Assembly: GCA_934772045.1 (NCBI GenBank)
Contig: CAKVMH010000003.1
Location: 138,478-202,477 of the forward strand
Reading direction: 5' to 3'
From: an uncultured Clostridia bacterium
Lineage (GTDB): Bacteria; Bacillota; Clostridia; Christensenellales; UBA1242
DNA: 64,000 nucleotides
The notes beneath the pieces are model-generated. The model worked only from the letters and a program-made list of their open reading frames with translations, had not been told where the DNA came from and made no database searches. The position numbers were made by a program, and so were the translations under genes. Positions 8,631 through 16,783 of the stretch are shown piece after piece. The number at the start of each line of letters is the position of its first letter. Position 1 is the stretch's first letter.

Positions 8631-10148
8631 ATGAAAAAGAATAATTTATTTGCAGGTGCGTTGGTATTGTCAGTTGGCGGAGTGCTGGCTAAAATCTTCA
8701 GTGCGCTTTATAGAATTTTTTTAACACGAATTTTAGGTGGCGAAGGTATTGGGCTTTATCAATTGGTTTTCCCTTTGTATTCTTTGTGTGTGGTGCTGGC
8801 AACTGCTGGGCTTCCTATGGCAATTTCAAAAGTTATCTCTAAGCACCAAAACTGCCAAACGCAAATTGTTAAAAAGTGCCTTATAGTCACAAGTGTGTTG
8901 GCATTAAGTTTAACTTTAATTTTAGCATTGTGCAGTAAAAGTTTGGCGGGCTTGCAAGGGCAGAAAGAAATCTTTATATGTTATATTATACTTGCACCAA
9001 CAATCATTTTAATTAGTGCCAGCAGTGTTTTAAGGGGGTATTTTCAAGGGTTTAATTATTTCACGCCAAGCACAGTCGCAAATATAACCGAGCAATTCAT
9101 AAAAATGGTGTTTGGCTTAATTTTGAGTGCGTCGTTAATCAAAATAAGTTTGCTTGCGTCAATCATTGGCGCAATGATTGCAATTGTTATCAGCGAATTG
9201 TTTTCACTTGCTTTGTTATTAATATATTTCAAACGAAATCCACCTAAAAAACAATGTGACGGGGAAACTGTAACAATAAAAGAAATTTTTGGCGACATAT
9301 TGCCTATAACATTAACCAATGTTATTTTGCCTATTAGCTCTTTTGTGGACAGTTTACTTGTGGTTAATTTGCTTGCAATTAATTTTACAAAACAAATGTC
9401 GGTTTTCTTGTATGGGCTGGAATCAGGTGCGGTAGGCTCGCTTGTCAGTTTACCAACCATATTCTCATTTGCAATTGCCAGTGTTTTGTTGCCAGGGCTT
9501 ACGAACAGAAACCACATTTATAACAAAACACATAAATTGGCACTAGGTATGAAAATTACTTTAATAATAACGCTTCCATGCGTTGTGTGTTTTACTTTCA
9601 TTCCTTCGCAAATTATAAAATTATTGTATGCCGACAAACTCTCAGGCTTTGGTGTGGAAGGTTTAAATATCGCTTATCGATTGCTTACAATTTCTGGCTT
9701 TGGTGTAGTGTTCCTTGCAATAAATCAACTATATTCAAGTTGTTTACAGGCAATGGAAAGGCGTATTGCAACAATCCGCAATTTGTTTTTAGCGGTTATT
9801 GTGAAATTTGTAATTGAATTAATTTTCTTGCCAAGCATTATGATAAACATTTACGCATTGGCGGTGGGCAATACTGCATGTTATGCGGTTGCAATGATAC
9901 TTAACCATATGGAAATTAAAGAAATTTTTCCGCTGAAATTTGACTATCTATTCATGTGTAAATTGTTGCTAGCAAATGTAATAATGCTGTTCGTTTTAAT
10001 TTCAATTTTAACAATTTGTCAAACTTCAATTTGCATTTTATTAAGCATTGCAATTTCTGGCTTTATATATTTAATTACTTTGTTTGCTTTAAAAATTTTC
10101 AATAATAAAGATAAAGCAATGTTTAAATATGTTATGCAGAAAGGTTAA
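8631..10148 (+). CDS. spoVB: SpoVB-like oligosaccharide/lipid flippase
   Basis: A 505-residue polytopic protein of the MOP (MATE/MurJ/Wzx) superfamily with about 14 transmembrane segments. The N terminus (LVLSVGGVLAKIFSALYRI, then GGEGIGLYQLVFPLY) is typical of stage V sporulation protein B and its relatives, which flip lipid-linked peptidoglycan or polysaccharide precursors. SpoVB acts in spore cortex synthesis in Bacillus, but paralogues such as YkvU, YtgP or MurJ-type flippases cannot be excluded. There is no good Shine-Dalgarno sequence before the ATG. A weak TTTACA-17-TACAAA pair would start transcription only a few bases upstream. It is monocistronic, followed by the HU gene after about 240 bp. 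Confidence 0.8.
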   Translation: MKKNNLFAGALVLSVGGVLAKIFSALYRIFLTRILGGEGIGLYQLVFPLYSLCVVLATAGLPMAISKVISKHQNCQTQIVKKCLIVTSVLALSLTLILALCSKSLAGLQGQKEIFICYIILAPTIILISASSVLRGYFQGFNYFTPSTVANITEQFIKMVFGLILSASLIKISLLASIIGAMIAIVISELFSLALLLIYFKRNPPKKQCDGETVTIKEIFGDILPITLTNVILPISSFVDSLLVVNLLAINFTKQMSVFLYGLESGAVGSLVSLPTIFSFAIASVLLPGLTNRNHIYNKTHKLALGMKITLIITLPCVVCFTFIPSQIIKLLYADKLSGFGVEGLNIAYRLLTISGFGVVFLAINQLYSSCLQAMERRIATIRNLFLAVIVKFVIELIFLPSIMINIYALAVGNTACYAVAMILNHMEIKEIFPLKFDYLFMCKLLLANVIMLFVLISILTICQTSICILLSIAISGFIYLITLFALKIFNNKDKAMFKYVMQKG

Positions 10149-10390
10149 CAAAAAAATGCTTTAAATTTGATTAAATTTTATTTTTTGGTCAACAACCTTA
10201 TTGTGAATACAAAAATCTTTTAATAATTGGGTTTTTAATGTAAAAAATCACTGCATGTAAACACTGAAAATTTAAATATTTTAAAAACATGCTTGTATAA
10301 AATTTAATGGCATAAAAAATAAAGTGAGCATATGACACAAAATAAACCCAAATATTAAGTTTGAAATGTTAAATGATAAAAGGAGTTAAA

Positions 10391-10663
10391 ATGAACAAAA
10401 ATGAATTCATAAGCCAAGTAAACAATAAAATAGGGTTAACCAAAAAAGATTGCAAACTATGTTTAGAAACAATTATTACTGTTATAAAAGACGCCCTAAA
10501 ACACGGCGAAAGTGTAACACTTTCAAACTTCGGCAAATTTAAAGTTAATCAAATTAAATCAAAACCGATGTATAGCTTCAAAACAGGGCAAACCTATGTC
10601 GCCGAGCCACGCAGGGCACCAGTTTTCAAAGCAAGCGACAATTTAAAACGCAGCGTGAAATAA
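10391..10663 (+). CDS. hup: HU-family nucleoid protein
   Basis: A 90-residue DNA-bending protein of the HU/IHF family. The start is the ATG at 10391, directly after AAAGGAGTTAAA; an in-frame ATG 18 bases upstream has no Shine-Dalgarno sequence. Typical features are the N-terminal helical region (NKNEFISQVNNKIGLTK), TLSNFGKFKV in the beta region, and the DNA-binding arm with PRRAP. Length and motifs match the family. It is followed by a terminator at 10787-10819. HU would bind and compact DNA in the cytoplasm, and it may interact functionally with the AT-hook protein at 34.2 kb, which is speculation. Confidence 0.95.
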   Translation: MNKNEFISQVNNKIGLTKKDCKLCLETIITVIKDALKHGESVTLSNFGKFKVNQIKSKPMYSFKTGQTYVAEPRRAPVFKASDNLKRSVK

Positions 10664-10786
10664 AATGCAATGAAACACAATGTTGTTTTTGGTTAACAAA
10701 CCATAATGTACAAAAATAAATTTTATTATCAATAAAAACAAAAAGCAAGTGTTAGTCAACGCTATTTGAAACTAGCAAAATATAAG

Positions 10787-10819
10787 CACTTTAATCTACA
10801 AAAGATTAAGGTGTTTTTC
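10787..10819 (+). terminator. Terminator of hup
   Basis: Stem CACTTTAATC/GATTAAGGTG (787-796 and 804-813, one wobble pair) followed by TTTTT. Confidence 0.75.
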
Positions 10820-10840
10820 CTCTCTCTTAACTAAAAAAAG

Positions 10841-10921
10841 AAACAAATATTACTGACATTGTCAAGGATTGTCGCAAATAGCGACATACACTTTAACCTT
10901 GACAACAAAGAATATTTGTTT
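10841..10921. repeat. Nested long inverted repeat
   Basis: Three concentric palindromes: AAACAAATATT/AATATTTGTTT (841-851, 911-921, perfect 11 bp), TTGTCAAGG/CCTTGACAA (859-867, 897-905, perfect 9 bp) and TGTCGC/GCGACA (870-875, 881-886) around AAATA. Confidence 0.75.
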
Positions 10922-10952
10922 ACCATAATAAGAAAAAGAAGAAAAAATAACA

Positions 10953-10999
10953 GCAAAAAGCGAAAGTGTGTTATGTTTACCAACACTTTCGCTTTTTGC
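10953..10999. repeat. Perfect 17-bp stem hairpin
   Basis: Arms at 953-969 and 983-999 are exact reverse complements (GCAAAAAGCGAAAGTGT) around a 13-nt loop. A-rich sequence lies on the left and T-rich sequence on the right, so it could terminate transcription in either direction. Confidence 0.8.
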
Positions 11000-11022
11000 A
11001 TTCTTTAATTTAGTTTATAAGT

Positions 11023-11078
11023 GTGTGCTTGTCTTCGGTGGAGCATAGCGACACCGACTTGTATCAAGACAAGCACAC
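11023..11078. repeat. 13-bp stem hairpin with inner stem
   Basis: Outer arms GTGTGCTTGTCTT/AAGACAAGCACAC (11023-11035, 11066-11078) are perfect. Inner arms CGGTG/CACCG (036-040, 052-056) enclose an 11-nt loop that repeats the TAGCGACA seen in the 10841-10921 structure. Confidence 0.75.
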
Positions 11079-11140
11079 GTTTAAATGCCAATTCATAATT
11101 TAAGGAATCTTTTTAAGTTAATTTTAAATTTATTAAAATA

Positions 11141-11172
11141 TTGATACAAAATTAATATTTTTGTGTTATAAT
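11141..11172 (+). promoter_or_regulatory. Promoter of the restriction-modification operon
   Basis: Extended -10 TGTTATAAT (TATAAT at 11167-11172). A possible -35 TTGATA at 11141-11146 is 20 bp away, longer than usual. The AAAGGAG ribosome binding site follows at 11186-11192. Confidence 0.55.
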
Positions 11173-11201
11173 ATATCTATATTTTAAAGGAGTATCAATT
11201 T

Positions 11202-12299
11202 ATGGAAGAAAGCGAGCTACATAACCTAATAATAAATGATATTAAAGTTCAAAAATATATTCTTAACCTTTTAAATATTGCAGATTGTAATTATGTTTTT
11301 ATTCATGAAGATTCATATCCAAATGGGATGATTGCAGATTTCACTTTAAAACAAAATGATAAAGTCCATGCAATTATAGAATGTAAAGGTTCAAGAATTG
11401 GAGTTAATGATTATGTAAGAGGTATTGGTCAAATATTACAATATCAGTATTTCGCAGAAAATCATTTATCAAAAAAAGGATATGAATTTGTTGATTCAAC
11501 TAAAGCTGTGTTTTGTTTTCCTTCTTCTATAATTAAAAATCCAAATTTTAATATAGGATTGTTTAGATATCCAAAAGATACGGTTATAATGGAAGTAAAT
11601 GAAAATAATCACAATGTTCGTGTTATCACTGAGAGCGAATTAGCAAAATTAAGAGAGGCGTTTAATAGCAATTTGATGACAATTTCGCAATATTATGTAA
11701 GAGATAATAGAATATTTGAATTATTTATTTTACTAAGATATTTACATTTGCAAAAATTAAAAGGTATTGATTTTGTTGATAGAAAACAAACCGAGATGTC
11801 ATTTTTGAGAAAATTAGAGACACCAAATAACCAAAATTGGAGAAATGCATTTATTTCTTTGTCATCTTTGGGATTTATTGATTCCAAAAACTTACCAACT
11901 AATATAGGTATGAATTATGCTAATTTAACCTTTGGTGAATTTGCATACGAATTAATGGATGTTTATTTAAAGCCTTATATAGAATTATTTTTCAACGTGT
12001 TTAATAATGTTGGGGAAAATGAATTTACAATGAGCAATAAACAAATATCAAATAAAATTAGGAACTTATACAATGGCAAAGATGTCCTTTTTGTGACAGA
12101 CTCTGATGAAAGATATGTTTCAAGTTGGATGAATATATTAAGAGATGATTATGGTTGTATTTCATTTGATGCAAGACATAATGAAAGAAGGGTAAATTAT
12201 AATCCATTAGAATTAAGAAAGGAGGCTTTAATCAAAAGGTTGAACAATAATATAATAAGTAAAAAATATATTGAAAAATTTTTTGATTTAGTTAAATAG
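11202..12299 (+). CDS. Type II restriction endonuclease (PD-(D/E)xK fold), partner of adjacent methylase
   Basis: A 365-residue protein with a PD-(D/E)xK nuclease core near the N terminus: Asp46 in MIADF, then E60-C-K62, the classical D-x13-ExK spacing, after a helix-rich start. The C-terminal half (residues ~150-365) is alpha-helical and probably holds target recognition. I do not recognise a named enzyme. It ends two bases before a C5-methyltransferase start, the normal arrangement of a type II system, so it would cut unmethylated foreign DNA. Arginine is coded almost only by AGA here, unlike the CGT/CGC/AGG mix of core genes in the window, a sign of horizontal transfer. Specificity is not deducible. 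Confidence 0.75.
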   Translation: MEESELHNLIINDIKVQKYILNLLNIADCNYVFIHEDSYPNGMIADFTLKQNDKVHAIIECKGSRIGVNDYVRGIGQILQYQYFAENHLSKKGYEFVDSTKAVFCFPSSIIKNPNFNIGLFRYPKDTVIMEVNENNHNVRVITESELAKLREAFNSNLMTISQYYVRDNRIFELFILLRYLHLQKLKGIDFVDRKQTEMSFLRKLETPNNQNWRNAFISLSSLGFIDSKNLPTNIGMNYANLTFGEFAYELMDVYLKPYIELFFNVFNNVGENEFTMSNKQISNKIRNLYNGKDVLFVTDSDERYVSSWMNILRDDYGCISFDARHNERRVNYNPLELRKEALIKRLNNNIISKKYIEKFFDLVK

Positions 12300-12301
12300 T
12301 T

Positions 12302-13531
12302 ATGTATACAATATTAGAAACATTTGTTGGTGCTGGCGGATCTCACATTGGGTTTAAAAAAGCTGGATTTAAATCAATTTTTGTCAATGACATTGACAAA
12401 AACTTTTTAAAAACTTTATGTTATAACAATCCTGACACGGAAAAAACAGCGATTATAAATAATGACGATATATTAAATTTGGATGGAAATAAAATTTTAA
12501 AACAAACAAAACTCCATAAAGGAGAGTTGGATGTTATGTTTGGCGGTATAGTTTGTAAAGGATTTAGTCTTGCTGGTGAACGTTCTCCAAATGATCCAAG
12601 AAATTATTTTTATAGAAAACAATTAGAATTAGTTAGTATACTTAAGCCCAAAGTAAGTATAATAGAAAATGTTCCGGGCATTATAAACGCAGAGATATTA
12701 AGACATGATATTAATAATGAAGTGAAAGATAAAGTAGACACATTATGGAAAAAACTTGAGAATTACAAAGGGCAAAAAGCATATTATCGAAAAGCAGATA
12801 AAATAACAAAAGATTTTGAAGATGATGGAAAATTTTTAAGAGAAGAAAAAGATAAATTGATTCAAGAATTAAAAGAAAAAAATCTTTTAATATCTGTAAA
12901 AGAAGATATTGAATTAATATACAATGAGCTAGGTTATACATTACAATATAAAGTATTAAATTCTAGCTGGTACGGTGCTGCTACCAAAAGAGATAGAGTT
13001 ATTTTTGTTGCTGTAAGGAATGACATTAATGAAAAATACGAGTATCCAAAAAAAGAATTTGGTGAAGGAACTAATAAAAAACTTACAACAGTATTTGATG
13101 CATTAAAATTAATTGATTATACGGATAAAGATGATTTGGACAATATACCAATGAACCATTCTGCAAAAACTATTGAAAGATTCAAATATATTGGTCAAGG
13201 AGAAAACCTGGCAGAAAAAATTGATATACTACCAAATGAATTAAAAATTTCAAAGTTTTATTCTCGTGGTAGCACAATGAGATTAGATGGAAATAAACCA
13301 AGCCCTACATTAGTACCTGGGCATAGTAATTTTCCAATTCATCCAACGGAGAATCGTTGTATTACTGTTAGAGAAGCAGCAACAATTACTGGTTTTCCGA
13401 CAAATTACAAATTTTTTGGTAGTCATACAAAACGCTGTGAACAAGTTGGCAATGCAGTCCCACCAGCATTAGCATTTGCTGTTGCAAAACAATGTGTTGT
13501 TTTGCTTGATAAATACTACAAGAAAAAATAA
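12302..13531 (+). CDS. DNA (cytosine-5-)-methyltransferase
   Basis: A 409-residue C5-cytosine methylase. Conserved motifs in order: motif I ETFVGAGGSHIGF (about residues 5-17), motif IV GGIVCKGFSLAGE with the catalytic cysteine near 83, motif VI IENVPG (about 121), motif VIII with RDRVIFVAV (about 230), motif IX SPTLVPG and motif X GNAVPPALA (about 383). Motif IV is unusual: most family members have PPCQG, here it is IVCKG. The cysteine and GFS are kept, so it may still be active. The target-recognition region lies between motifs VIII and IX. It has no Shine-Dalgarno sequence and starts two bases after the endonuclease stop, so translation is probably coupled. AGA-biased codon use again suggests acquisition. 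Confidence 0.9.
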   Translation: MYTILETFVGAGGSHIGFKKAGFKSIFVNDIDKNFLKTLCYNNPDTEKTAIINNDDILNLDGNKILKQTKLHKGELDVMFGGIVCKGFSLAGERSPNDPRNYFYRKQLELVSILKPKVSIIENVPGIINAEILRHDINNEVKDKVDTLWKKLENYKGQKAYYRKADKITKDFEDDGKFLREEKDKLIQELKEKNLLISVKEDIELIYNELGYTLQYKVLNSSWYGAATKRDRVIFVAVRNDINEKYEYPKKEFGEGTNKKLTTVFDALKLIDYTDKDDLDNIPMNHSAKTIERFKYIGQGENLAEKIDILPNELKISKFYSRGSTMRLDGNKPSPTLVPGHSNFPIHPTENRCITVREAATITGFPTNYKFFGSHTKRCEQVGNAVPPALAFAVAKQCVVLLDKYYKKK

Positions 13532-13541
13532 ATAATTAAAC

Positions 13542-13585
13542 AAAAAAGGAACAGTGCATTGCATTTGCATTGTTCCTATTTTGTT
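13542..13585. terminator. Bidirectional terminator between the methylase and tadA
   Basis: A 12-bp stem AGGAACAGTGCA/TGCATTGTTCCT (547-558, 566-577, one wobble) with an A-run on the left and a T-rich stretch on the right, between convergent genes. Confidence 0.75.
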
Positions 13586-13613
13586 ATTTCGCTAGTTTCA
13601 AAACTGCGTGTCC

Positions 13614-14072
13614 TTACCTTGCTTTTTTGCGTTTGTTTTTAAAAAAGTCTTTAATAAGGTCCCTGTTTTGAGCTTCGTAGTCAGGCAATTGGCTTGCGTT
13701 AGTGGTGTGGTTCATTGTGCTTTTTAACATGTCGAATTTGCTTATTCCACCATTTTGCTCGTCTAAAACTGCGTAATATAATTTGGGTATTCTGGCATTT
13801 AAAATTGCACCGCAACACATCGGGCAAGGCTCCAAAGTTACATATAATTCACAGCCGTCTAGTCGCCAAGATTTTAATTTCTTGCATGCCTTTTCAATGG
13901 CTAAAATTTCGGCATGGTGTGTTGCAATTTGGTGGTGTTCTCTTAAGTTGTATGCTTTTGAAATCAACTTACCATTTTTTACAACAACCGCGCCAACTGG
14001 CACTTCGCCTTTCGATTTTGCTTTGGATGCGAGCATTGTTGCCAACTGCATAGGATTTATTTGTTCTTTCAT
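13614..14072 (-). CDS. tadA: tRNA-specific adenosine deaminase
   Basis: A 152-residue zinc deaminase that converts A34 to inosine in tRNA-Arg(ACG). Zinc and catalytic residues are visible: H53-A-E55 and the PCPMC motif with C83 and C86. Length fits the family. The start is given as the ATG at 14072, but family alignment also allows the ATG at 14051 (MQLATMLASK...). There is no convincing Shine-Dalgarno sequence. Either way the gene overlaps the 3' end of the M14 peptidase gene by 83-104 bp in another frame, an unusually long overlap. Translational coupling to the peptidase is likely. Confidence 0.9.
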   Translation of the reverse strand: MKEQINPMQLATMLASKAKSKGEVPVGAVVVKNGKLISKAYNLREHHQIATHHAEILAIEKACKKLKSWRLDGCELYVTLEPCPMCCGAILNARIPKLYYAVLDEQNGGISKFDMLKSTMNHTTNASQLPDYEAQNRDLIKDFFKNKRKKAR

Positions 14073-14967
14073 ATTTTACATTTTGCATGCTTGGTGTTAA
14101 AAAGTCAATTGAATTGGCAAATTCTTTGGCTTTCTTTAAAGCAAGTAAAGGTACGTCTTTATTTCTTTCGTAAATTTCAGGCAAGTTTTCTTCTCCTATT
14201 GGGTGTGGTGAACTTTCATCGCCGACTTCAATGGTGTAGGCAGGGATTGTTAATTTTTGTATGCACCAATCCTTGTAACCGCCAGTTGAATTTTCGGTTA
14301 AAACCAGTGGATAACCAGTTAATTCGCTTAAGCTTGAACCGATGTTGAAATCTCGCGTTCTATCCATTTCACTTTGACCTTCAAAACCATAATAAACTAT
14401 GTTGCCTTTGCTGTGATATGAAATGGTAAGTGATGGTTTAATTTTAAGCGTAAAGTTGATAATGCTTTGCACTTCACGTTCACTTTCTGGGTAAAAACCT
14501 ATAAAATTCTCAGTGCTAGGGCAAGTCACATTTTGCGCACCTTCTCCCCAGTTCGCATTAAAATTTGTGTTAAGGTCAACCAGGTTCACGTTCGCCTTGT
14601 ATTGACTAAAATTTGTGCTTCCATTATTTGCAAGGGTTAAATAATTTTTTGTTATATCACATGGTATGTCGTTCAAGCCGTCAAGCACTATACTTGCGCC
14701 GTCTGGGTTTAACAAAAATACAAAATAAATTCCGCCATCTGTCACCATGTCATTATTGTGTAATTCCCTTGCCATTTCAACAAGTAAAAGGCTGGTTATG
14801 TATTCTCGGGCATGGATACCTGCCTGAATTAAAATTTGCGTACCAGTTGTTTTGCCTACATGGGTTGCTAAAATGTCTTTTCCTAAAACCGATTTGCCGA
14901 TTGAAAATAGTTCTAAACCTTCTTCTTTCAATTGTGAAATGCGTGCATTTAATTCTTGATATGTCAT
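13969..14967 (-). CDS. M14-family zinc carboxypeptidase
   Basis: A 332-residue protein of the M14 peptidase family. The zinc ligands HxxE appear in GIHARE (about residues 53-56), a later zinc histidine in SYHSKG (about 186), and the catalytic Glu in YTIEVGDE (about 248). No signal peptide, so it is probably cytoplasmic. Relatives cut gamma-D-Glu-diaminopimelate bonds in peptidoglycan peptides, so murein-peptide recycling is plausible but unproven. AGGAG lies eight bases before the ATG. The last ~35 residues are basic and run into tadA in a different frame. They look unlike the family and may be read-through after loss of the original stop. Confidence 0.85.
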   Translation of the reverse strand: MTYQELNARISQLKEEGLELFSIGKSVLGKDILATHVGKTTGTQILIQAGIHAREYITSLLLVEMARELHNNDMVTDGGIYFVFLLNPDGASIVLDGLNDIPCDITKNYLTLANNGSTNFSQYKANVNLVDLNTNFNANWGEGAQNVTCPSTENFIGFYPESEREVQSIINFTLKIKPSLTISYHSKGNIVYYGFEGQSEMDRTRDFNIGSSLSELTGYPLVLTENSTGGYKDWCIQKLTIPAYTIEVGDESSPHPIGEENLPEIYERNKDVPLLALKKAKEFANSIDFLTPSMQNVKYERTNKSYAVGNNARIQSKIERRSASWRGCCKKW

Positions 14968-15131
14968 TAAAGTTTCTCCTATACTTTACTATTAACTTTT
15001 ATGCTTCAAGCCAACATTTTGTTTAACTGCATTAAAAAAATGATTAATTTAGGGTATTTTTATTTGGTTGATTGTAAAAAAAATAAAATCGGAACAAAAT
15101 CTAAATAGCACCAAATAACGTATTGGTATGA

Positions 15132-15160
15132 AAAAACACCACAATATTATGTGGTGTTGA
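15132..15160 (-). terminator. Terminator of the CPBP-CPBP-rlmH operon
   Basis: Stem AACACCACA/TGTGGTGTT (135-143, 150-158) with a T-run on the minus strand (complement of 15131-15136). Confidence 0.8.
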
Positions 15161-15241
15161 AAATCAATATTTATAAAACCAGACATGTTTTTGTTATTAA
15201 TGTATGGCAATTTAAATTTACATAGTCAAGTCAAAATTGTT

Positions 15242-15712
15242 TTATTTATGGTAAGCGATGTTGTTGTTAATTGTGAATGCGCGATACAACTGTTCCAAAA
15301 ATATAACGCGCATAAGTTGGTGTGGAAAAGTCATTTTTGAAAAAGATATTTTCTCTTTACACTTTTGCTTAATTGCGTCGCTAATGCCATTTGAAGCGCC
15401 GATAACAAAACTTATTTCGCTTGTTTTAAGGCTTAGATTTTTTATTTTTTCAGCAAATTGTTCGCTTGTAAATTGTTGTGCATCTATACTTAAACAGATA
15501 GGGTAACCTTTCAAATGTTTTTCAATTACCACAGCATCTTTTTCTAATGCAAGCAAAATGTCTTTCGGGCTTGATGATTTAGGGTTATTTTCCTTTAGTT
15601 CCACAATTTTAAGGTCGGCAAAGCGTGAAATTCTTTTGCTATATTCAGCTATGGCTTGGTTTAAATAATTTTCTTTAATGTCGCCCATGGCAATTAGGTT
15701 AATTTTTATCAT
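15242..15712 (-). CDS. rlmH: 23S rRNA (pseudouridine1915-N3)-methyltransferase
   Basis: A 156-residue SPOUT-class methyltransferase (RlmH/YbeA family) acting on helix 69 of 23S rRNA. Typical segments are the start MIKINLIAMGDIKENYL, LSIDAQQFTSEQFAEKI, SFVIGASNGIS (the knotted SAM-binding loop) and the C-terminal MTFPHQLMRVIFLEQLYRA. The start at 15712 matches the family N terminus; a longer frame adds five residues. Its ATG overlaps the stop of the CPBP gene by one base (TAATG), so it is translationally coupled to it. It is last in a three-gene unit and followed by a terminator. Confidence 0.95.
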   Translation of the reverse strand: MIKINLIAMGDIKENYLNQAIAEYSKRISRFADLKIVELKENNPKSSSPKDILLALEKDAVVIEKHLKGYPICLSIDAQQFTSEQFAEKIKNLSLKTSEISFVIGASNGISDAIKQKCKEKISFSKMTFPHQLMRVIFLEQLYRAFTINNNIAYHK

Positions 15713-16758
15713 TAGATTATCCCCCAAACAAATGACGACAGTGTAACAAGTGCGCCCAACACAATGCTTGAAACTATGAAGATTTGGCTTGCAAAATTTT
15801 GTTTTGTTTTTGGCTTGTCGTTCAATAAATAACTTTGTTTTAAAATGTGGTTGATTTGTGTAATTTTTTCTTGCGCCTGCTCAATTGTCAAATCGTTTGC
15901 TTTCAAATAGGTTATTATTCGCTTGATGTCGTACTTTGCGCGCTCTTGGAAAAGGTTTTTTACAAGTATCCTATAAAGCCACAAAAGCACCATAACACTT
16001 AAACTTATAACAGCAATAAACAACAATGAATTGCTTGCAAGTAACGTTTCAATTTCGTTAACAAAAGTTGCCAAAGGCCATTTCATGTAATAACCATAGA
16101 AGAAATATGTTGAAAGGGCATTGTTCATGAAGTGGATAATCATTGAAGGGTAGATACTATCGCTAGCAAGGGCAACATAACCCATTAGTCCGCCTAAAAT
16201 GGTGGCATAAAAGAATTGGTTAATATTTAAGTGCATCAAGCCAAACAATATTGATGAAATAATTAAGGCGTATCGTGGGTTTGTTTGTTTTTTGTTTGCG
16301 TGAAGCATAATACCGCGATGTAAAAATTCCTCACATATCCCAGGTAATAAACAGGATAAAATAAGTTCTTTCAAGAGAGTCAAATAACTAATTGTCTGTG
16401 TTCCGCTGTAGCCTAAACTGACAGTTTCATAGCCTAGCAAACTTATTATGCTTGAAAACGCGGAAGCGACAAATGAATTAATGGCATATAACACAACGCC
16501 TAAAAGAATAGAGATGCCAAACATTTTTGCGCTAATTCTTTTAAACCCAGTGTCAGCAAATGTTTGTTTGAAATTTTTGCTGACTAAAAGCGTGTAAAGG
16601 AGTAATGGAATGCCAAAAACCACCACACATTGAATTAAAAATGCGGATAAAAATTCATTTTTAACAACACCTAGTGCGCCCAAAACAAAAATAACCGCCA
16701 CAAGAGTGATGGAAATGAAGTATAATAGGCCAATTTTAATCATGTTTTTGTTTTTCAT
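15712..16758 (-). CDS. CPBP-family intramembrane protease (second of two)
   Basis: A 348-residue polytopic protein of the CPBP (CAAX protease/bacteriocin-processing, Abi) family. Family motifs are EEFLHRG (about residue 141), the FxxxH region in FGLMHLNINQF, and a downstream HFMNNA with the third active-site histidine/asparagine. Eight or more transmembrane segments are predicted. The last ~90 residues form a cytoplasmic helical segment and a final transmembrane helix. AAGGATT lies upstream of the ATG. It follows a related CPBP gene 25 bp upstream. Substrates are unknown; members act in bacteriocin self-immunity or membrane-protein processing. Confidence 0.85.
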   Translation of the reverse strand: MKNKNMIKIGLLYFISITLVAVIFVLGALGVVKNEFLSAFLIQCVVVFGIPLLLYTLLVSKNFKQTFADTGFKRISAKMFGISILLGVVLYAINSFVASAFSSIISLLGYETVSLGYSGTQTISYLTLLKELILSCLLPGICEEFLHRGIMLHANKKQTNPRYALIISSILFGLMHLNINQFFYATILGGLMGYVALASDSIYPSMIIHFMNNALSTYFFYGYYMKWPLATFVNEIETLLASNSLLFIAVISLSVMVLLWLYRILVKNLFQERAKYDIKRIITYLKANDLTIEQAQEKITQINHILKQSYLLNDKPKTKQNFASQIFIVSSIVLGALVTLSSFVWGII

Positions 16759-16783
16759 TTATATTAATCCTTAGTTCGGTTGG

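Larger units (their letters stand above)
10664..11201. other. Hairpin-dense spacer between hup and the restriction-modification genes
   Basis: 538 bp without a gene. In order it holds a terminator (10787-10819), a nested inverted repeat (10841-10921), a perfect 17-bp stem hairpin (10953-10999), a 13-bp stem hairpin with an inner stem (11023-11078), and the promoter of the restriction-modification operon (11141-11172). Such dense secondary structure occurs nowhere else in the window at this scale. Confidence 0.7.

Noticed and set aside
10690..10710. Fourth copy of the dispersed hairpin family (ACAAACC near 10698)
   Set aside because: Only the GGTTTGTT tail matches; the opposite arm is absent. 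The same applies to CAACAAACC near 17733.
10841..11078. Retron msr-msd or group II intron structure
   Set aside because: No reverse transcriptase is encoded nearby and the palindromes lack the branched layout of a retron RNA.
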